A stretch of 64,000 nt of DNA, taken from CAZAQV01 sp964487255 (GTDB taxonomy: Bacteria > Myxococcota_A > Polyangia > Polyangiales > CAZAQV01). The notes under the pieces were generated by a model that had not been told where the DNA came from, ran no database searches, and saw only the letters and a list, made by a program, of their open reading frames with translations. The number at the start of each line of letters is the position of its first letter. Within the stretch, counting starts at the first letter, position 1. Below are positions 50,619 through 60,325 of this stretch, piece after piece. The stretch spans positions 186,001 through 250,000 of the forward strand of contig CAZAQV010000002.1 in assembly GCA_964487255.1 (NCBI GenBank), given 5' to 3'. A program made the translations under genes and the position numbers.

Positions 50619-51521
50619 TCAGCGGGCATCGAGGAGGAGGACCGCAAAGAAAATCGGAAGGTAGAACAGCGAAACCACGAAGACGCGCCGAGCCCAGCGA
50701 TCGTCCATGTCGCGCCACAAAGCAGGCAGGCACACCGCTGTGTAGGCCATGCCCAAAACCAGCGAAGTCACGGCATAGATCCAACCAGCCGTCCCGAAAA
50801 AGACGAGCGAGAACGAGATCGGCAAAAGCGACGCCGCCCAAACCGTCGCATGCACGGCAGAAAGCCTGTCACCCGCAACCAACGGCAATACACGCATCCC
50901 CGCGGCGGCATACTCGTCACGACGAAACGACGAGATCGCGATGACATGTGGAATCTGCCAAGCGAAAAGCACACCGAAAAGCGAAATCGCGGGCCAACTG
51001 ATCTCATTCGTCGCGGCCGACCAGCCCATTAGTGGCGGCAGCGCTCCCGGCACAGCGCCCGCCAACACGGCCGTCGGTGTGAGCGTCTTCATCGGGGTGT
51101 AGATCGCAACATAGGAAACGATGGCACCCACCCCGAGCCAACCGGTGAGCGCATTGACGCCAAAGAAAAGCACTGGCAGCCCGAAAAGCGCCAGGGCGAT
51201 GCCGAACATAAGACCTGCTCGCGGGGTGAGTCGCGCGTCGGGAAGCGGACGCTTTTGGGTGCGCGCCATGAGGCGATCCAGATCGCGCTCGACCCAGCAG
51301 TTGAGCGCGTTGGCAGCGCCTACAATGAGCAACATGCCCACAAGCGTGGCTGCCACTTTGGCGGCGCTAACGCTCACGGGTGCGATCCACATGCCGCCGG
51401 CGGCGGTGATCAGCACCATCAGGCTCACGCGTGGCTTGGTCAGCGAAACGAGGTCGCGGACCTTGTCTGCGAGCGACGAAGAGTCGCTCGCTCGTTCCGT
51501 CATCGTGCCGGCGTCCGCCAT
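50619..51521 (-). CDS. ctaB: protohaem IX farnesyltransferase
   Basis: A 300-aa membrane prenyltransferase with nine helices. The Asp-rich motif NALNCWVERDLDRLMART (about residue 72) and the KTLTPTAVLAGAVPGALPPL block identify haem O synthase. It adds a farnesyl group to haem b for cytochrome oxidase. The SCO1 gene downstream on the same strand also serves oxidase assembly. The stop lies at the edge of the repeat pair. Confidence 0.93.
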   Translation of the reverse strand: MADAGTMTERASDSSSLADKVRDLVSLTKPRVSLMVLITAAGGMWIAPVSVSAAKVAATLVGMLLIVGAANALNCWVERDLDRLMARTQKRPLPDARLTPRAGLMFGIALALFGLPVLFFGVNALTGWLGVGAIVSYVAIYTPMKTLTPTAVLAGAVPGALPPLMGWSAATNEISWPAISLFGVLFAWQIPHVIAISSFRRDEYAAAGMRVLPLVAGDRLSAVHATVWAASLLPISFSLVFFGTAGWIYAVTSLVLGMAYTAVCLPALWRDMDDRWARRVFVVSLFYLPIFFAVLLLDAR

Positions 51522-51728
51522 CGGTGCCGAATCCTGGGGTCAGCGCCCCTTGGAGTCAAACGAAAAAGCCTGCACTTTTCGCTACATACTACTTTGCTCC
51601 CCCTGCCCACGTGCCAATCTGTGCCAGCGCCTGACATGCGCACCCCACACATACCGCGGCCACGCAGCTAGAACACCCAGAAACACACTCGGTCCAGGCA
51701 TGGTTCGCATTTTGCTTTCTTGCCTTGC

Positions 51729-52142
51729 ATGACGATTCAACAAACTTTGCTCTTCGCCGCGCTTTTTCTGAACATGGTCGCCTGTAGCTCCGACAACGAC
51801 TGTCCAGACGAAGCCATCTGTGAGTGCTCCGGTAGTTTTGGCATCTCGCTGGAGTTTACGGGTGACATCCCAGAGAACCTTCAGATTCTCTGGGACGGCG
51901 AAGAGGTTGTCAATGACTGCACTGGAACACGCAACGTGGCTTACGATCGCGACGGCGCGTTGGTTGATCTACACCTCGTGAGTTTCGGCTACACGCCACC
52001 TGGCACGGCCTCACTCGTGGTCCGAGATCAGAAAGACTGTACCGTCAGCGAAGAAGAGCTTCTGGCGGTCAACGACGAACCCGTTCCAGATGGACCGTAC
52101 GAGCTGTGCACCGACGCTGCAATCGGCTTCACCATCGACTAG
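51729..52142 (+). CDS. small lipoprotein
   Basis: ATG 51729 gives MTIQQTLLFAALFLNMVAC, a lipoprotein signal (137 aa). The mature part has six to eight Cys (DNDCPDEAICECSG, NDCTGT, QKDCTV, YELCTDA) and beta-rich character (GISLEFTGDIPENLQIL). No family was recognised. It stands alone between the divergent CtaB gene and the convergent Prs gene. Confidence 0.65.
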   Translation: MTIQQTLLFAALFLNMVACSSDNDCPDEAICECSGSFGISLEFTGDIPENLQILWDGEEVVNDCTGTRNVAYDRDGALVDLHLVSFGYTPPGTASLVVRDQKDCTVSEEELLAVNDEPVPDGPYELCTDAAIGFTID

Positions 52143-52201
52143 CAGCAACGCGTTTGCTTCCGCGCTCTGCGGCAGTGGACGGCGATGAATCGTCGTTGAA
52201 C

Positions 52202-53143
52202 TTAAACGAAGAGGCTGGAGACCGAATCGCTGTTGTGGATGCGCTTAATGGTCTCGCCGAGCAGCTTTGCAACCGAGAGAACGCGGAATTTGCGGCAAGC
52301 GTTGGCGCGCTCGCTTAGCGGAATCGAGTCGGTCACGATGACCTCCTCTAGCACGGAGTCTTCGACGCGGTCGACGGCCGGACCGCTCAGGATCGGATGC
52401 GTTGCACAGGCAATCACGGACTTTGCTCCCGCTTTAGAGAGCGCTGCCGCGGCGTTACAAAGTGTCCCTGCCGTATCGACCATGTCATCGAGCAGCACGC
52501 AATCGCGCCCCTCAACATCACCAATGATGTTCATGACCTCGCTCACGTTAGCGCGCGCACGGCGCTTGTCGATAATGGCAAGGTCGGTGTGCAGTCGTTT
52601 TGCGTACGCGCGCGTACGTTCCACGCCCCCTGCATCCGGTGAGACAAACACGGGCAGTTTTTGAAAGCGCGGCCGCAGGTAGTCGAGAAACACCGGCATC
52701 GCATAGAGGTGATCAAAGGGCGTATTGAAGAAGCCCTGAATCTGACCTGCGTGCAAGTCCATCGCGACGACACGGTCGCAACCCGACGTCGTGATCAAGT
52801 CGGCAACGAGCTTCGCGGTAATCGGTGTGCGCGGCGCGACTTTTCGATCTTGGCGACCGTAGCCGTAATAGGGGAGCACCGCCGTGATCGAACCCGCCGA
52901 CGCTCGTCGCAAGGCATCGGTCATGACCAACAGCTCCATCAGGTGAACGGACGCTGGCGCGCTGGTGGGCTGAACGACATACACATCGACGCCCCGCACG
53001 TTCTCCTGAATCTCCGCAAAAGTCTCGCCGTCCGAGAAGTTGGTAACTTTCGCGCGCCCAAGCGGAACCTCGAGATACTGCGCGATCGATTCCGCGAGGG
53101 GTCGATTTGCGTTGCCAGAAAAAATACAGATGGATTTGAACAT
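52202..53143 (-). CDS. prs: ribose-phosphate pyrophosphokinase
   Basis: A 313-aa Prs that makes PRPP from ribose 5-phosphate and ATP for nucleotide, His and Trp synthesis. Landmarks: NFSDGETFAEIQENVRG, RQDRKVAPRTPITAK (flexible catalytic loop), VVAMDLHAGQIQGFF, and the PRPP-binding loop VLLDDMVDTAGTLCNA. Full length. Prs feeds the histidine pathway, whose HisIE gene is also in this window but not linked. Confidence 0.96.
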   Translation of the reverse strand: MFKSICIFSGNANRPLAESIAQYLEVPLGRAKVTNFSDGETFAEIQENVRGVDVYVVQPTSAPASVHLMELLVMTDALRRASAGSITAVLPYYGYGRQDRKVAPRTPITAKLVADLITTSGCDRVVAMDLHAGQIQGFFNTPFDHLYAMPVFLDYLRPRFQKLPVFVSPDAGGVERTRAYAKRLHTDLAIIDKRRARANVSEVMNIIGDVEGRDCVLLDDMVDTAGTLCNAAAALSKAGAKSVIACATHPILSGPAVDRVEDSVLEEVIVTDSIPLSERANACRKFRVLSVAKLLGETIKRIHNSDSVSSLFV

Positions 53144-53260
53144 TGCTGTTTACCGAAACGTTGCCGCCTTGCCGCCGCGAGGAATAAGGTGTGCCTGATC
53201 TAACGGATCCACCCCTGGTCTTCAACCAAGCAATTGTATTACCTGGCGATCGCATCGGCC

Positions 53261-54520
53261 ATGTCCCAAAACACACCACACCTACATACACGCCGGCGCG
53301 TCGAATTCATCGATGCTCTACGTGGTCTGGCCGTGATCTTCATGATTCTCTGGCACACCGCCGACGGCTGGCTCACCGACGAGGCGCGGGCCGGTGCCGG
53401 CTGGACAGCGATCCGCTTGATGGGCGGCCTCGCGGCGCCACTGTTCGTTTTCCTTGCTGGTGTGGGCTCGGGTTTGGCGATCGGCGCGCGCCACGGCCGA
53501 GATCGTGACAAGATCTCATCGAGAATTTTCTGGCGTGGCCTTCAGATCGTCGTCCTGGGCTATCTTCTTCGACTGCAGTTTTGGGCGCTCGACAGTCTGG
53601 CTCTCTTCAAGCTCGGATCATTCTGGATTTGTTTACTGATTTTCTGCGGCTGGATGTCGGTGCTCTACGCCATTGGCCTCTTCCCGTACCGTTGGCTTCC
53701 AAAGCGTTGGCGCACGCCCCACCGCGGGGTCGCGCTGCTCGGCCTTACGGCTGCTGCCGTGGGCTACACCTTTATACATCTTCAATATCCTGGGCGCCTG
53801 AAGGGCCTACTCCGGGTCGACGTCCTGCACTGTATCGGAGTAAGCGTTGCGCTCGTGGCCTGGCTGTGGCGCAAGCGCGATCGCGCAGTGATGTCCCTCG
53901 CGGTCGCGCTCACCTTCGCGTTGCTGACGCACGCGATGCGCGCGACGATGCCCGCCGGCCTTCCCCCTTTTGTCGCAGCCTACCTCGCACTTTTCGATGC
54001 GCCGGGCGGAACCTGGACGCTGTTCCCCCTTTTCCCTTGGGCGTCCTACGCGTTCGCCGGTGCGGCCACTGGACTTGCCTGGAAGACGAACGAACAAAAG
54101 GTGTCACGACTGGGGTTGCGGCTCATGTTGGCAACTCTCGTCGGACTTGCTTCGTACGAAGGTTTCGCGCACGTCCATCACTGGATGCAGGCGACACCGG
54201 AGGGCGTTCAACCGCTTCGTGTGGTGTATCGCATGGCCTGGATCTTCGGGCTCAGCGCGGTCGTTCAGGCACTCTTTACTTTTGCACCCAAGTTACGCCT
54301 CGAACCCATTATTACACTTGGTCAAACGTCACTTTTAATCTACTGGGTGCACCTCGAATTCGCCTACGGGATCAGCGCTCGGATTTTTCGCAAACAGCTG
54401 ATTGTCACACAATGGCTGCTCGGGCTTAGCTTTGTGCTGTTGTTGTCTTACATCGTTGCAAAAATTCGTGTGCGAAAAAAAGTTGCACAACAAACAAAAC
54501 TTACTTCTTCAAAAACATGA
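53261..54520 (+). CDS. DUF1624-type membrane acyltransferase
   Basis: ATG 53261 (MSQNTPHL) gives about 419 aa; the frame opens nine codons earlier. About ten membrane helices. The N-terminal segment RRRVEFIDALRGLAVIFMIL with the following HTADGW is the signature of the heparan-alpha-glucosaminide N-acetyltransferase-like family (DUF1624), which also resembles acyltransferase family 3. It may acetylate a sugar on the periplasmic side. Substrate unknown. Monocistronic. Confidence 0.75.
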   Translation: MSQNTPHLHTRRRVEFIDALRGLAVIFMILWHTADGWLTDEARAGAGWTAIRLMGGLAAPLFVFLAGVGSGLAIGARHGRDRDKISSRIFWRGLQIVVLGYLLRLQFWALDSLALFKLGSFWICLLIFCGWMSVLYAIGLFPYRWLPKRWRTPHRGVALLGLTAAAVGYTFIHLQYPGRLKGLLRVDVLHCIGVSVALVAWLWRKRDRAVMSLAVALTFALLTHAMRATMPAGLPPFVAAYLALFDAPGGTWTLFPLFPWASYAFAGAATGLAWKTNEQKVSRLGLRLMLATLVGLASYEGFAHVHHWMQATPEGVQPLRVVYRMAWIFGLSAVVQALFTFAPKLRLEPIITLGQTSLLIYWVHLEFAYGISARIFRKQLIVTQWLLGLSFVLLLSYIVAKIRVRKKVAQQTKLTSSKT

Positions 54521-54599
54521 CTTGAGAGTTGCAGATCGTGTGGCTATAACAGTCGCTCGCTGCTCGCGTTGGGCTTCGTACTTCAAGCCGTTTGTGTCG

Positions 54600-55427
54600 A
54601 TGATTGCAACCATACTCCTCTTCTCAGACGATCCTGTCTTCTCAAAACAATGGCGTCCTGCATTTGAGGAACTTGGTTGTGACGTACGCGCAACAGCGCC
54701 GGAGAATCTTCCCGTCGCCATCACGCGCGGCGGTGCAGCCATTTTCGACCTCAGCTGGGATGGTTACGACGAAGACGAGATCCTGACCGCCGTCGGCTTT
54801 GCGGCTTCGCAAGACACCGTGGTCGCTGCCGATCTCTCTACCGCGGGAGGCGCAACCGAGCTCGACGAGGTACTCGACGAAATCTGTCAGGGCTTGGTTC
54901 TTCGGAACGCAAGCGACCGCAGCTGGGCGGCTTCGCTCATGGTGCGTCGTCTCGACAAGCAACGAAGCGGACGCTTCGAGTACATCACCATCTCGCCACG
55001 AGGCGACGCGGTGCTTATCATCTTGGCCGACGGTTACGCAACTTCGGCACCGCGCCCAATCTGCGCAGAAGACGACGGGAGCGAAATCCAGGCCATCACC
55101 CTGAGCGACGATGCGACGATGGCAACCCTTGAGTTGGCCTCTGGTGTCGAACTCACGCTCGAGTCCGCCGCCGTCGCCAGGCAGAGCAATGGGCACGCCG
55201 AGGTGGGCCACCTCAACGGCAACATGGACCGCGGCGCGCTCGGCGCGCGACTGAAGAAACTCCGGCTCTCTTCGGGCCTTACACAGGCCGAGCTGGCACG
55301 CCGAACGGGTATTCACCGCCCGAATATCGCGCGTGTCGAAGCCGGTCGGCACACCCCGTCGCTCGACACCATCTCGCGCATTGCCACCGCAATCGGCATT
55401 CCGGCCACGGAAATCCTTCGTGGTTGA
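54600..55427 (+). CDS. Xre-type regulator with receiver-like N terminus
   Basis: ATG 54600 gives MIATILLFSDDPVFSKQW (275 aa). Residues 1-115 look like a divergent receiver domain (LLFSDDP..., AAIFDLSWDGYDEDE), lacking a clear Lys. Residues 120-210 are beta-rich (FEYITISPRGDAVLIILADG). The C-terminal 60 residues are an HTH_3 domain (SSGLTQAELARRTGIHRPNI, ARVEAGRHTPSLDTISRIA). It should bind DNA in response to a signal from the N-terminal part. Overlaps the Nudix gene by 8 bp. Confidence 0.7.
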   Translation: MIATILLFSDDPVFSKQWRPAFEELGCDVRATAPENLPVAITRGGAAIFDLSWDGYDEDEILTAVGFAASQDTVVAADLSTAGGATELDEVLDEICQGLVLRNASDRSWAASLMVRRLDKQRSGRFEYITISPRGDAVLIILADGYATSAPRPICAEDDGSEIQAITLSDDATMATLELASGVELTLESAAVARQSNGHAEVGHLNGNMDRGALGARLKKLRLSSGLTQAELARRTGIHRPNIARVEAGRHTPSLDTISRIATAIGIPATEILRG

Positions 55428-56103
55428 CGGCAACGTTCGAGACGCTGCAACAGTTATTCTACTTCGGCCGGCTCCGCGTGACGCCGCAGGGTTTGAAGTC
55501 TACATGGTCAAGCGCCCCTCGAAGAGCCGCTTCATGCCGGGCGCGTATGTCTTTCCCGGCGGACGTGTCGAATCGTCAGACGCCTCCATCGAGGCGGCCG
55601 CCATTCGTGAGACGCAAGAAGAAGCCAGCATCACTTTGCGAGCTGATGATCTTCTGCTTTGGTCGCGTTGGGTCACACCCGACGTCGAACCGCGACGTTA
55701 CGACGCTCGCTTTTTTGTTGCCAAGGTCCCGCAGGGCACCGCGGCAACACCCGACCCGGTCGAAACCGTCGAAGGGCTTTGGACGACCGCGGGTGACATG
55801 CTGCTTCGAGCGGACGCCGGCGACGCGTTCCTGGCCCCACCCACGCAGCGCTGTCTTGAACTCCTGAGCGCCTATCGACGAGTCGACGACGTCCTCCAAG
55901 ACGTCCGTCAAAGCGCTGTCCCAATCATCAAGCCCGTGGTTGCGCAAGATGGCGACCAAATCTTCGTCGCCCTGCCGGGTGACCCGGCCCACCCCGAAGA
56001 CCGGGCGTGTATTGCAGGCTCTACGCGCATCGCGCTCCCGAGCGCATGGCTCGAGCTTCTTCAGGCCCGAAAAGGGGTTGGACCTTCCGGACGAACAGAC
56101 TAA
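55420..56103 (+). CDS. Nudix hydrolase
   Basis: GTG 55420 starts 227 aa, overlapping the Xre gene by 8 bp. The Nudix box is near residues 45-70 (FPGGRVESSDASI, then AAIRETQEEASI, the REx2EE core being intact with Ser in place of the final Gly). The sequence around is like the larger Nudix enzymes that cleave CoA or related diphosphates (VYMVKRPSKSRFMPGAYVF). Substrate not determined. Translational coupling to a regulator suggests shared control. Confidence 0.85.
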   Translation: MVDGNVRDAATVILLRPAPRDAAGFEVYMVKRPSKSRFMPGAYVFPGGRVESSDASIEAAAIRETQEEASITLRADDLLLWSRWVTPDVEPRRYDARFFVAKVPQGTAATPDPVETVEGLWTTAGDMLLRADAGDAFLAPPTQRCLELLSAYRRVDDVLQDVRQSAVPIIKPVVAQDGDQIFVALPGDPAHPEDRACIAGSTRIALPSAWLELLQARKGVGPSGRTD

Positions 56104-56112
56104 CGTCCGACC

Positions 56113-56916
56113 ATGTCGAACGAACTGCTCAAACACGACGGCTACGCTCTAATTCTCGGTGCCTCAAGTGGTTTTGGTGCCGCGGTTAGCATCGCTCTGG
56201 CGGAGGCCGGGATGGACATCATCGGCGTGCACTTGGATCGCCGCTCGACCATGCCGCAGGTCGAAAGTATTCAGCAGGCGATTGAAGCGAAGGGCCGAAA
56301 AGCGCTCTTCTTCAACGTCAACGCAGCAGACGAAAAAAAGCGCGCCGCAGTCCTGGACGAAGTGCAAGAGAAGGTCGGCACCGGGAAGATCCGCGTACTC
56401 TTGCACTCGCTAGCCTTTGGTACACTCAAGCCGTACTGGTCGGACGAGGACAGCGCCAGCCTGATCAACAAGAGCAACATGGACATGACGCTCGACGTCA
56501 TGGCACATAGCCTCCTCTACTGGACCCAGGACACGCTGCGTCGAGATCTTTTCGCCAACTGGGGCCGCATCTACGCGATGACCTCCGCAGGTTCGCACGC
56601 CGTCTGGCAAGGCTATGGCGCGGTCAGCGCCGCCAAGTCCGCGCTTGAGGCACACATTCGCCAACTCGCCGTCGAACTCGCGCCCAAAAACATCACGGCC
56701 AACTCCATTTGCGCAGGCGTGACCGACACACCGGCGCTACGAAAAATTCCCGGCAACGACGTGATGATCGAGAACGCGATCAAGCGAAACCCCTACGACC
56801 GGCTCACCACCCCCGAGGACATCGCCAACTTCCTCGTCGCCTTCTCGACCCCTGCCACCGCCTGGGTCACGGGCAACACCCTCTTCGTCGACGGTGGCGA
56901 AGACATCGCGGGTTAA
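56113..56916 (+). CDS. FabL-like enoyl-ACP reductase (SDR)
   Basis: A 267-aa short-chain dehydrogenase. Cofactor loop ILGASSGFGAAVSIALAE, then VLLHSLAFGTLKP, catalytic Tyr-x6-Lys in GYGAVSAAKSALEAH, and GVTDTPALRKIPGN to LFVDGGEDI. The Tyr-x6-Lys spacing (not the classical Tyr-x3-Lys) and the C-terminal block resemble FabI/FabL-type enoyl-[acyl carrier protein] reductases. It would reduce the enoyl double bond in fatty acid synthesis. It follows the Nudix gene by 9 bp and may be cotranscribed. A different SDR function cannot be excluded. Confidence 0.75.
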   Translation: MSNELLKHDGYALILGASSGFGAAVSIALAEAGMDIIGVHLDRRSTMPQVESIQQAIEAKGRKALFFNVNAADEKKRAAVLDEVQEKVGTGKIRVLLHSLAFGTLKPYWSDEDSASLINKSNMDMTLDVMAHSLLYWTQDTLRRDLFANWGRIYAMTSAGSHAVWQGYGAVSAAKSALEAHIRQLAVELAPKNITANSICAGVTDTPALRKIPGNDVMIENAIKRNPYDRLTTPEDIANFLVAFSTPATAWVTGNTLFVDGGEDIAG

Positions 56917-57051
56917 CTCGTGCTCTGAGGTGTCGGGGACGAGATCCCCAGTTTTTAGCTGTTCTTGCCACTTTGGTCCGCACCTGGGCGGCAGAAAGCC
57001 AGTCATTCTGTGGCGCGCAGGCGGCTCGATCTTTGCTTCAGCACTGGAGCG

Positions 57052-58371
57052 ATGAGACTCGCACGATTCGCCAAAGCGCTGACGATGGTCCTGGCGGTTG
57101 GTGCATGCACAAGCCCGACGGGTGGCGGTTCGCAAAAAGTCATTCCCTCGGGCAAGGCGGACGGCCTGGTCGAAGCCCAGGGCCTTCGCGCCTGGTATCT
57201 CAAGGCGGACGGCCATACCGAAGGCGACACGCAGCTCGACGCGCAACTCATCTCTGCCCGCCCCCTCGGAACGCTCGATGCCTGGATCGACGGCCGCTAT
57301 ATCGGCTCACAGCGTGCGCCCATCGACGAGCCTACCATCCGCGAGCTCACCATCGACATTTCCACGCTCGAGCCCGGCTCCCACAGCCTGGTCATCGCTG
57401 ATCGCGACAGCTTCTCGCGCGTCGTTGAACACGAGTTTTCGGTCAGCTTCCCACTTTACGTTGTCGTCTCCAACGACTGGGATACTTCCGACAACGACGA
57501 TATCGAGTTTGAGCGGCAAGATCGTCTGCACGAAGAGCACCCCGAGCTGGTGCTCACTCACTTCGTCGGTCCCTACACGTTTACGGACCCAGCGGTCAGC
57601 GAGACTCGCCGCGATTGGATCGTCAACTGGCTGCTCACCAACCAAGAGCAGTATGGCGACGAGATCGGCGTGCATGTTCACGCTTACTGCAGCTTTATCG
57701 AAAGTGCGGGCATACCCTGCAAGAGTGAACCCGTCTACGCCGACAACTGGGGTCGCCCCGAGGGCTACACCGTCATCGTCAGTGCCTACTCCGAGGACGA
57801 ATTCACCCAAGTCTTGCGGCACGCCGACGAGATCTTCGAGGAACGCGGCCTGGGCAAGCCGGTCACTTTTCGTGCGGGGGGCTGGTCGGCTGAACTCCAC
57901 ACGCTCAAAGCATTGGCCAACGCCGGCTACATCGCCGACACGAGCGCGGTCAACTGGCGCCGCCTCGAAGAGTGGGAGAACCACGCGACAGCGCCACTCT
58001 ACTCTTGGAACCGCGAGCATTGGGCCAACATCAAGACGACTTCACAGCCCTACTACCCCTCCGAGTTCGACGCGCTAAGCGCCGAAGCGCCGAACCTACC
58101 CGTGCTTGAAGTGCCCGACAACGGTGCGCTCGTGGACTACGTTACGGCCCAAGAGATGATCGATATGTTCCACGAGAACTGGCCCGAAGGCAGTGCGCTC
58201 GGCTCGCCGACCAACTACTCGATCGGCTATCACCCTCCCAGCCTATCGGCAGAGTTTTATCAACGCATGGACGATGCGCTCAGCCACATCGACGGCTTTC
58301 TCTACAGCAAAGATGCCGGTCCGGTCATCTACGCGCCCCTGCGCGACATGCCCAGCGTCAACTGGCCCTAG
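57052..58371 (+). CDS. polysaccharide-deacetylase-like lipoprotein
   Basis: Start 57052 gives MRLARFAKALTMVLAVGAC, a lipoprotein signal (439 aa). The N-terminal part has a beta-rich domain (LDAWIDGRYIGSQ, LEPGSHSLVIAD). The rest resembles the NodB/polysaccharide deacetylase fold (YVVVSNDWDTSDNDDIEFE, IGVHVHAYCSFIES, PVTFRAGGWSAELHTLKALA). The DWD-type acid and HVHAY histidines are probable metal ligands. It likely acts on an envelope or exopolysaccharide. The stop overlaps that of the convergent lipoprotein by 4 bp. Confidence 0.7.
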   Translation: MRLARFAKALTMVLAVGACTSPTGGGSQKVIPSGKADGLVEAQGLRAWYLKADGHTEGDTQLDAQLISARPLGTLDAWIDGRYIGSQRAPIDEPTIRELTIDISTLEPGSHSLVIADRDSFSRVVEHEFSVSFPLYVVVSNDWDTSDNDDIEFERQDRLHEEHPELVLTHFVGPYTFTDPAVSETRRDWIVNWLLTNQEQYGDEIGVHVHAYCSFIESAGIPCKSEPVYADNWGRPEGYTVIVSAYSEDEFTQVLRHADEIFEERGLGKPVTFRAGGWSAELHTLKALANAGYIADTSAVNWRRLEEWENHATAPLYSWNREHWANIKTTSQPYYPSEFDALSAEAPNLPVLEVPDNGALVDYVTAQEMIDMFHENWPEGSALGSPTNYSIGYHPPSLSAEFYQRMDDALSHIDGFLYSKDAGPVIYAPLRDMPSVNWP

Positions 58372-59573
58372 GGCTCTGGGCGATCCAACCACGCAATCGC
58401 GCGCACAGGCTCGTCAAGCAGCGGCCCAAGAAGGTCTCCGTTCTCCAAGTCGATAAGCAGGTCACCGGGCCCACCATCGGCATATTCAGCGCCAACCGCG
58501 TAGGGAAGGTTGGGGTGAAACGTACCGAGCGAATGCAGCAAGGGTTTGACCTCGATACGATCTCCCGTCGCGAGGTTGACAACAAAGTAAGGTCCTCTTG
58601 CATGTATCGCCGACTCCGACTCGCTCGCAGCAAACCAATCGTACCTCGATCGAATCGGCTCACAGCCTGGTCCGATGAGTTCCTCAGCTCCGAAAGCGTC
58701 AATGCTCAAGTCGATGACACGGAAGTCGAAGCAAGGTTGGTCGATTTCAAGCCCAAGAATCCATCGCTTTTCCTGCATGTGAACAGAGCCTGTTCGCGAA
58801 CCATCCGATTCAGGATAGGGAGCTTCGACAAGCGTGTTTCCCGCGTAGTCCAACCAGCCAAAGACGGGTGGGTCTTCGAAGGTGTCGAAGAAGAGATAAG
58901 TCTGCTGCTCCACGTCAAACGGACCGGTTCCATAGAACAGTTCAACGGGCTCGATCGTCCCGTCTGAATGCACTCTGCGATATTGGCCATTACGCGTCGC
59001 CACAACGGCTGTCAGAGGATTCTCCAGAAAGAAGTCAGAGTGGTTCTCGTACAAGACACTCACATTCAAGTTCCGCGATGCGTAGTGAAGTGTGTTCCCA
59101 CCATCCTTGAGGCAGGTGAACCAGAAGCCATTTCCTGACGGCTCCCAGATGACTTGCGAAAGGTTTCCGTTGCAGGTTGGTGAAAGGGAGACTTCCTGGT
59201 GGTCTCCGTTCACCAGATCGACCAAAAAGAGGCCAGAGTAGTCGTAGCCACGCCCTAGGACGATAAGGGCGGTTTCGTCGGCTGGACTCCGCCGTATCCA
59301 GGCGTGAACCAGGCCATCCAAGCGCGGAAAAGTGGTCAACACGCGCCTTCCCTCGGGGCTAAGTTCGGTGACTCTGAAACTTCCGGCAGAGCTCCGGCTG
59401 ACGGCCAACATGGGCGCAGGAGGGAGAACAAGCTCTCCTCGTGAAATCGGCGGGGCTGCATCGGCTAACGGCGGGACCGTTGCATCAGCCCCAACCAGAA
59501 CGATTTCGTGCGAACGCGCACAGGCGCAGACGGACAGAGCAACCGCCACGAGCAAGGTAACCGGTCGAAACAT
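58368..59573 (-). CDS. beta-propeller-like lipoprotein
   Basis: A 401-aa lipoprotein (MFRPVTLLVAVALSVCAC). After a Pro/Ala linker, beta-rich repeats run to the end (LFLVDLVNGDHQEVSLSP, YEPSGNG-type turns, LLIDLENGDLLGPLL). Short blocks of the form DLxNGDxxxV recur, which suggests a beta-propeller. No enzyme motif. Convergent with the deacetylase-like gene. Confidence 0.7.
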   Translation of the reverse strand: MFRPVTLLVAVALSVCACARSHEIVLVGADATVPPLADAAPPISRGELVLPPAPMLAVSRSSAGSFRVTELSPEGRRVLTTFPRLDGLVHAWIRRSPADETALIVLGRGYDYSGLFLVDLVNGDHQEVSLSPTCNGNLSQVIWEPSGNGFWFTCLKDGGNTLHYASRNLNVSVLYENHSDFFLENPLTAVVATRNGQYRRVHSDGTIEPVELFYGTGPFDVEQQTYLFFDTFEDPPVFGWLDYAGNTLVEAPYPESDGSRTGSVHMQEKRWILGLEIDQPCFDFRVIDLSIDAFGAEELIGPGCEPIRSRYDWFAASESESAIHARGPYFVVNLATGDRIEVKPLLHSLGTFHPNLPYAVGAEYADGGPGDLLIDLENGDLLGPLLDEPVRAIAWLDRPEP

Positions 59574-59596
59574 GTCCGCGGATCTATCACAAACGG

Positions 59597-60277
59597 CTAC
59601 GGCTTCATACGACTGGCTTTTTCGTCAAGGCCGGAGGTGCCGAAGCGGGAGCGAAGGACGTCTACGACATCGAGTGGGTCGATGTCGCGGGCGAGGAGGC
59701 CTACCAGTGCATGGTAAAGCAAGTCGGCGGCTTCGCTTGCGACGCGTTTATCACTTTCGCCTGCGAGCGCATCGCAAAGCTCGCGCGCTTCCTCTGCAAT
59801 CTTCTCGTTGATCTTCGCCACGCCACCCTCGAGCAAGCGCTTTGTGTAGCTCTTTTCGCCCGCAGCTTCTTTGCGGGCCCGAAGCACACGTGCGAGCTCA
59901 GCCAATGCCGGCAGCGCGACAGCTTTCGGCTCAGTGCCCGACGCATCTCTTTCACGATCGAGCCGCTCGAAAAAGCACGTCTGCTCACCGGTATGACAAC
60001 TTGGCCCCGAGGGGTCGGCCACAAAGATCAGCGTATCGCCGTCACAGTCGAGCCACACGCTGCGAACATCGATGGTGTTGCCACTGCTCTCGCCTTTCAT
60101 CCATTGCATCTCACGAGAACGCGAATAGAAGTGTGCCTTGCCGGTCGCGAGGGTCTTCTCAAGCGCTTTGCGGTTGCACCAGGCCAACATGCGGATCTCG
60201 CCGCCGAGGTCGGACTGCACGATGGCGGGCACAAGTCCCGCTTCATTCCACTTAAGCTTGTCGAGCATCTTACCCAT
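59597..60277 (-). CDS. hisIE: HisIE bifunctional histidine biosynthesis enzyme
   Basis: A 226-aa fusion. N-terminal HisI domain (residues 1-115): EIRMLAWCNRKAL, HFYSRSREMQWMKGESSGNT, and zinc cysteines in DVRSVWLDCDGD and PSCHTGEQTC. C-terminal HisE domain (about 120-215): SYTKRLLEGGVAKINEKIAE and EAADLLYHALVGLL. It performs the second and third steps of histidine synthesis (pyrophosphohydrolase and cyclohydrolase). No other his gene is nearby. A second Met at residue 4 is an alternative start. Confidence 0.95.
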   Translation of the reverse strand: MGKMLDKLKWNEAGLVPAIVQSDLGGEIRMLAWCNRKALEKTLATGKAHFYSRSREMQWMKGESSGNTIDVRSVWLDCDGDTLIFVADPSGPSCHTGEQTCFFERLDRERDASGTEPKAVALPALAELARVLRARKEAAGEKSYTKRLLEGGVAKINEKIAEEARELCDALAGESDKRVASEAADLLYHALVGLLARDIDPLDVVDVLRSRFGTSGLDEKASRMKP

Positions 60278-60325
60278 GGCGCTATTCTGCCCTCAGCGAC
60301 CATTCGCACAACCAGAAAGAAGCCG

